NCBI GenBank assembly: GCA_965204705.1
Contig: OZ242006.1
Location: forward strand, 1,922,001-1,986,000
Direction: 5' to 3'
DNA length: 64,000 bases
Source: Bin5 sp965204705
Lineage (GTDB): Bacteria; Chloroflexota; Anaerolineae; Caldilineales; Caldilineaceae
The notes beneath the pieces were generated by a model that worked only from the letters and a program-made list of their open reading frames with translations, was not told the DNA's origin and did not search any database. Position numbers and translations under genes: made by a program. Of this stretch, positions 62,909 through 64,000 are shown piece by piece (the stretch's first letter is position 1; each line of letters starts with the position of its first letter).

Positions 62909-64000
62909 ATGACAGATCCCGCCCTCGACCAGCCCCAACTTGAAGAATACGACGACATAGACGACGAAGTCAGGTTTCCCCACACCAACGGAGAAATCTA
63001 CTTTGTCGCTGACAGGGACAGCGATCTCTTCGATCTGCGCTGGCACTGGCACCGCCGCGCTTACGCGCGTTCCATCCGCATTCGTATCGACGCGCCGATC
63101 TACACCAGCGGCGGCATCAGTAGCGAGCAGTTGGACGACGTCCTGCCCCTCGCGGTTCAACTCTATCCCGGCTATCAGGAAACGATCTACGGCGTCGAAG
63201 GCGTGATCGTCAGCAAACGCATCTTCGCACCGCTCGACAGCTACTACGATCGGTCGCTCCTCTGGATGATGGAGGCCCAGGCCGAAGGAGATCGCCTCAT
63301 CCAGATTCGTGTCGAAATCGACTGGGGCGAACCCCTTGATCAGCGCATGGTCGATGGGCTCCTGGTCGCGCAAAAGGAGCCCGGTGAAGCCAAGGGGGCC
63401 CACAATCAACGTAACGCCGAGAGCACGCGCGTCTTCGGGGCCGCCGAAGGCCGGCCCGACCTCGTCGACTTCCCTACCGACTCCCAGGCCCACCTGGTAT
63501 ATCATGTTCTCGTGGCCGGCCAGGTAGACCTCCCCCTGATCCTTACGCTGAGCGACGTCGGCGAGCAGGTAGCCTGGAACGGCTTCCTCGTCCAGCGCGA
63601 CATCTCACGCGCCTTCAAGCGCAGTCGCGCCAGCTGGCATGACATCACGCACCGCGGACGTCTCTGGTCCCCAGACGCTGCAGCCGGCCACTCCATACAG
63701 CAAGCCAAAATCGACGCAGTGCAGAAACTGGCCCGCTTCCGTTCCGGCTTCGCGCCCGCCGACCGCTCGGCCGAATCCGTTCCGGGACTGGTCGATCTGT
63801 TCGACACCTTCGCGCCGGCACACAGCAGAGCCATGCTCGATACCTTGCGGCGGGTCGCCGAACGCACTGGTGGCGCACTTCCACGTCAGCTCCCCGTCCT
63901 CCCTCGCGGGACGGTCGACGTGCCCAATGAAGACATTCCCTTCTCGGCGGCTGCCTACCTTGGGACCCTTCACACGCACCAGCAGCGCCTCCCAGACCAG
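62909..64000 (+). CDS. Unidentified protein, 5' part (runs off the right end)
   Basis: 364 codons visible, still open at the window edge. Acidic N-terminus (LEEYDDIDDEVRF), then a beta-rich stretch (GEIYFVADRDSDLFDLRWHW, IRIDAPIYTSGG) and an Arg/Asp-rich helical part. No signal peptide or TM segment. I do not recognise the family. It lies 100 bases after the nucleoside ABC operon and could be its last gene or a separate unit. Confidence 0.6.
   Translation, partial: MTDPALDQPQLEEYDDIDDEVRFPHTNGEIYFVADRDSDLFDLRWHWHRRAYARSIRIRIDAPIYTSGGISSEQLDDVLPLAVQLYPGYQETIYGVEGVIVSKRIFAPLDSYYDRSLLWMMEAQAEGDRLIQIRVEIDWGEPLDQRMVDGLLVAQKEPGEAKGAHNQRNAESTRVFGAAEGRPDLVDFPTDSQAHLVYHVLVAGQVDLPLILTLSDVGEQVAWNGFLVQRDISRAFKRSRASWHDITHRGRLWSPDAAAGHSIQQAKIDAVQKLARFRSGFAPADRSAESVPGLVDLFDTFAPAHSRAMLDTLRRVAERTGGALPRQLPVLPRGTVDVPNEDIPFSAAAYLGTLHTHQQRLPDQ

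Noticed and set aside
1..64000. tRNA or rRNA genes
   Set aside because: No T-loop GGTTCGA-type word with a matching acceptor stem and no rRNA-like stretch was noticed in the intergenic regions; this was by eye, so a covariance scan could still find one.

Overview
The window reads as one contig from a GC-rich chromosome with housekeeping content and no phage or plasmid backbone. I see no rRNA, no tRNA and no CRISPR array. The gene set suggests a bacterium of the Chloroflexota (Anaerolineae/Caldilineae type): many lipoproteins with lipoboxes, a SufU/SufT-type SUF operon under a SufR-like repressor, Sco1 and CtaG copper-oxidase assembly factors, dolichol-phosphate-mannose-synthase-like and YfhO-like glycosylation genes, TatB/TatC, and a nucleoside ABC transporter. 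This assignment is an inference from gene content and was not tested by phylogeny.

Layout. 1-2.8 kb (+): 3' part of leuS, a thiamine-binding-fold (MTH1187 type) gene and a HIT protein, closed by a strong hairpin. 3.0-6.4 kb (-): glyA, radA and an O-methyltransferase, with a good sigma70-type promoter before glyA. 6.8-16.5 kb: sco1 and thpR (+), a divergent Amt homologue lacking both pore histidines (-), mltG, a solute-binding lipoprotein and a GT4 glycosyltransferase (+), pyrimidine-nucleoside phosphorylase (-) and trmFO (+). 16.6-23.5 kb: an SH3b lipoprotein (-), then a DPM1-like synthase followed directly by a 1530-residue YfhO-flippase fusion (+). 23.6-29.3 kb: an alkyltransferase-like protein, a repeat-rich gap, ctaG, a secreted HExxH lipoprotein, PAP2 phosphatase and a nucleotidyltransferase.

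29.5-34.8 kb (-) is one tight run: yceD, rpmF, fabD, fabG, nusB, tatB, tatC and a small coiled-coil gene. It joins ribosome, lipid, transcription and export functions. Divergent from it is the SUF operon (35.1-41.9 kb, +): sufR, sufC, sufB, sufD, a two-domain thiosulfate sulfurtransferase, sufU, a Rieske protein and sufT. Its promoter has an ideal 17-bp spacer, and the -35 box lies inside a 42-bp near-perfect palindrome, the likely SufR operator. No sufS is present in the window.

42.1-48.3 kb (-) is an accessory-looking segment: a TPR protein, a membrane coiled-coil protein, a FRG-domain/TPR protein, an AT-richer gap of about 1 kb, and a helical-repeat protein of unknown function. 48.7-56.8 kb returns to core genes: dnaX, ebfC and recR; then the methylmalonyl-CoA mutase catalytic subunit, a thioesterase, methylmalonyl-CoA epimerase and a TPR protein (propionate metabolism); an NDK-like protein with a large insertion; and rsfS (-). 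57.7-62.8 kb (+) is a nucleoside-type ABC transporter (BMP lipoprotein, two permeases, double ATPase). An unidentified open gene runs off the right end.

The most distinctive non-coding feature is a 289-bp structured intergenic repeat with two near-full copies 33 kb apart and one degenerate copy. Each full copy can fold into a multi-hairpin unit closed by a perfect 9-bp stem.
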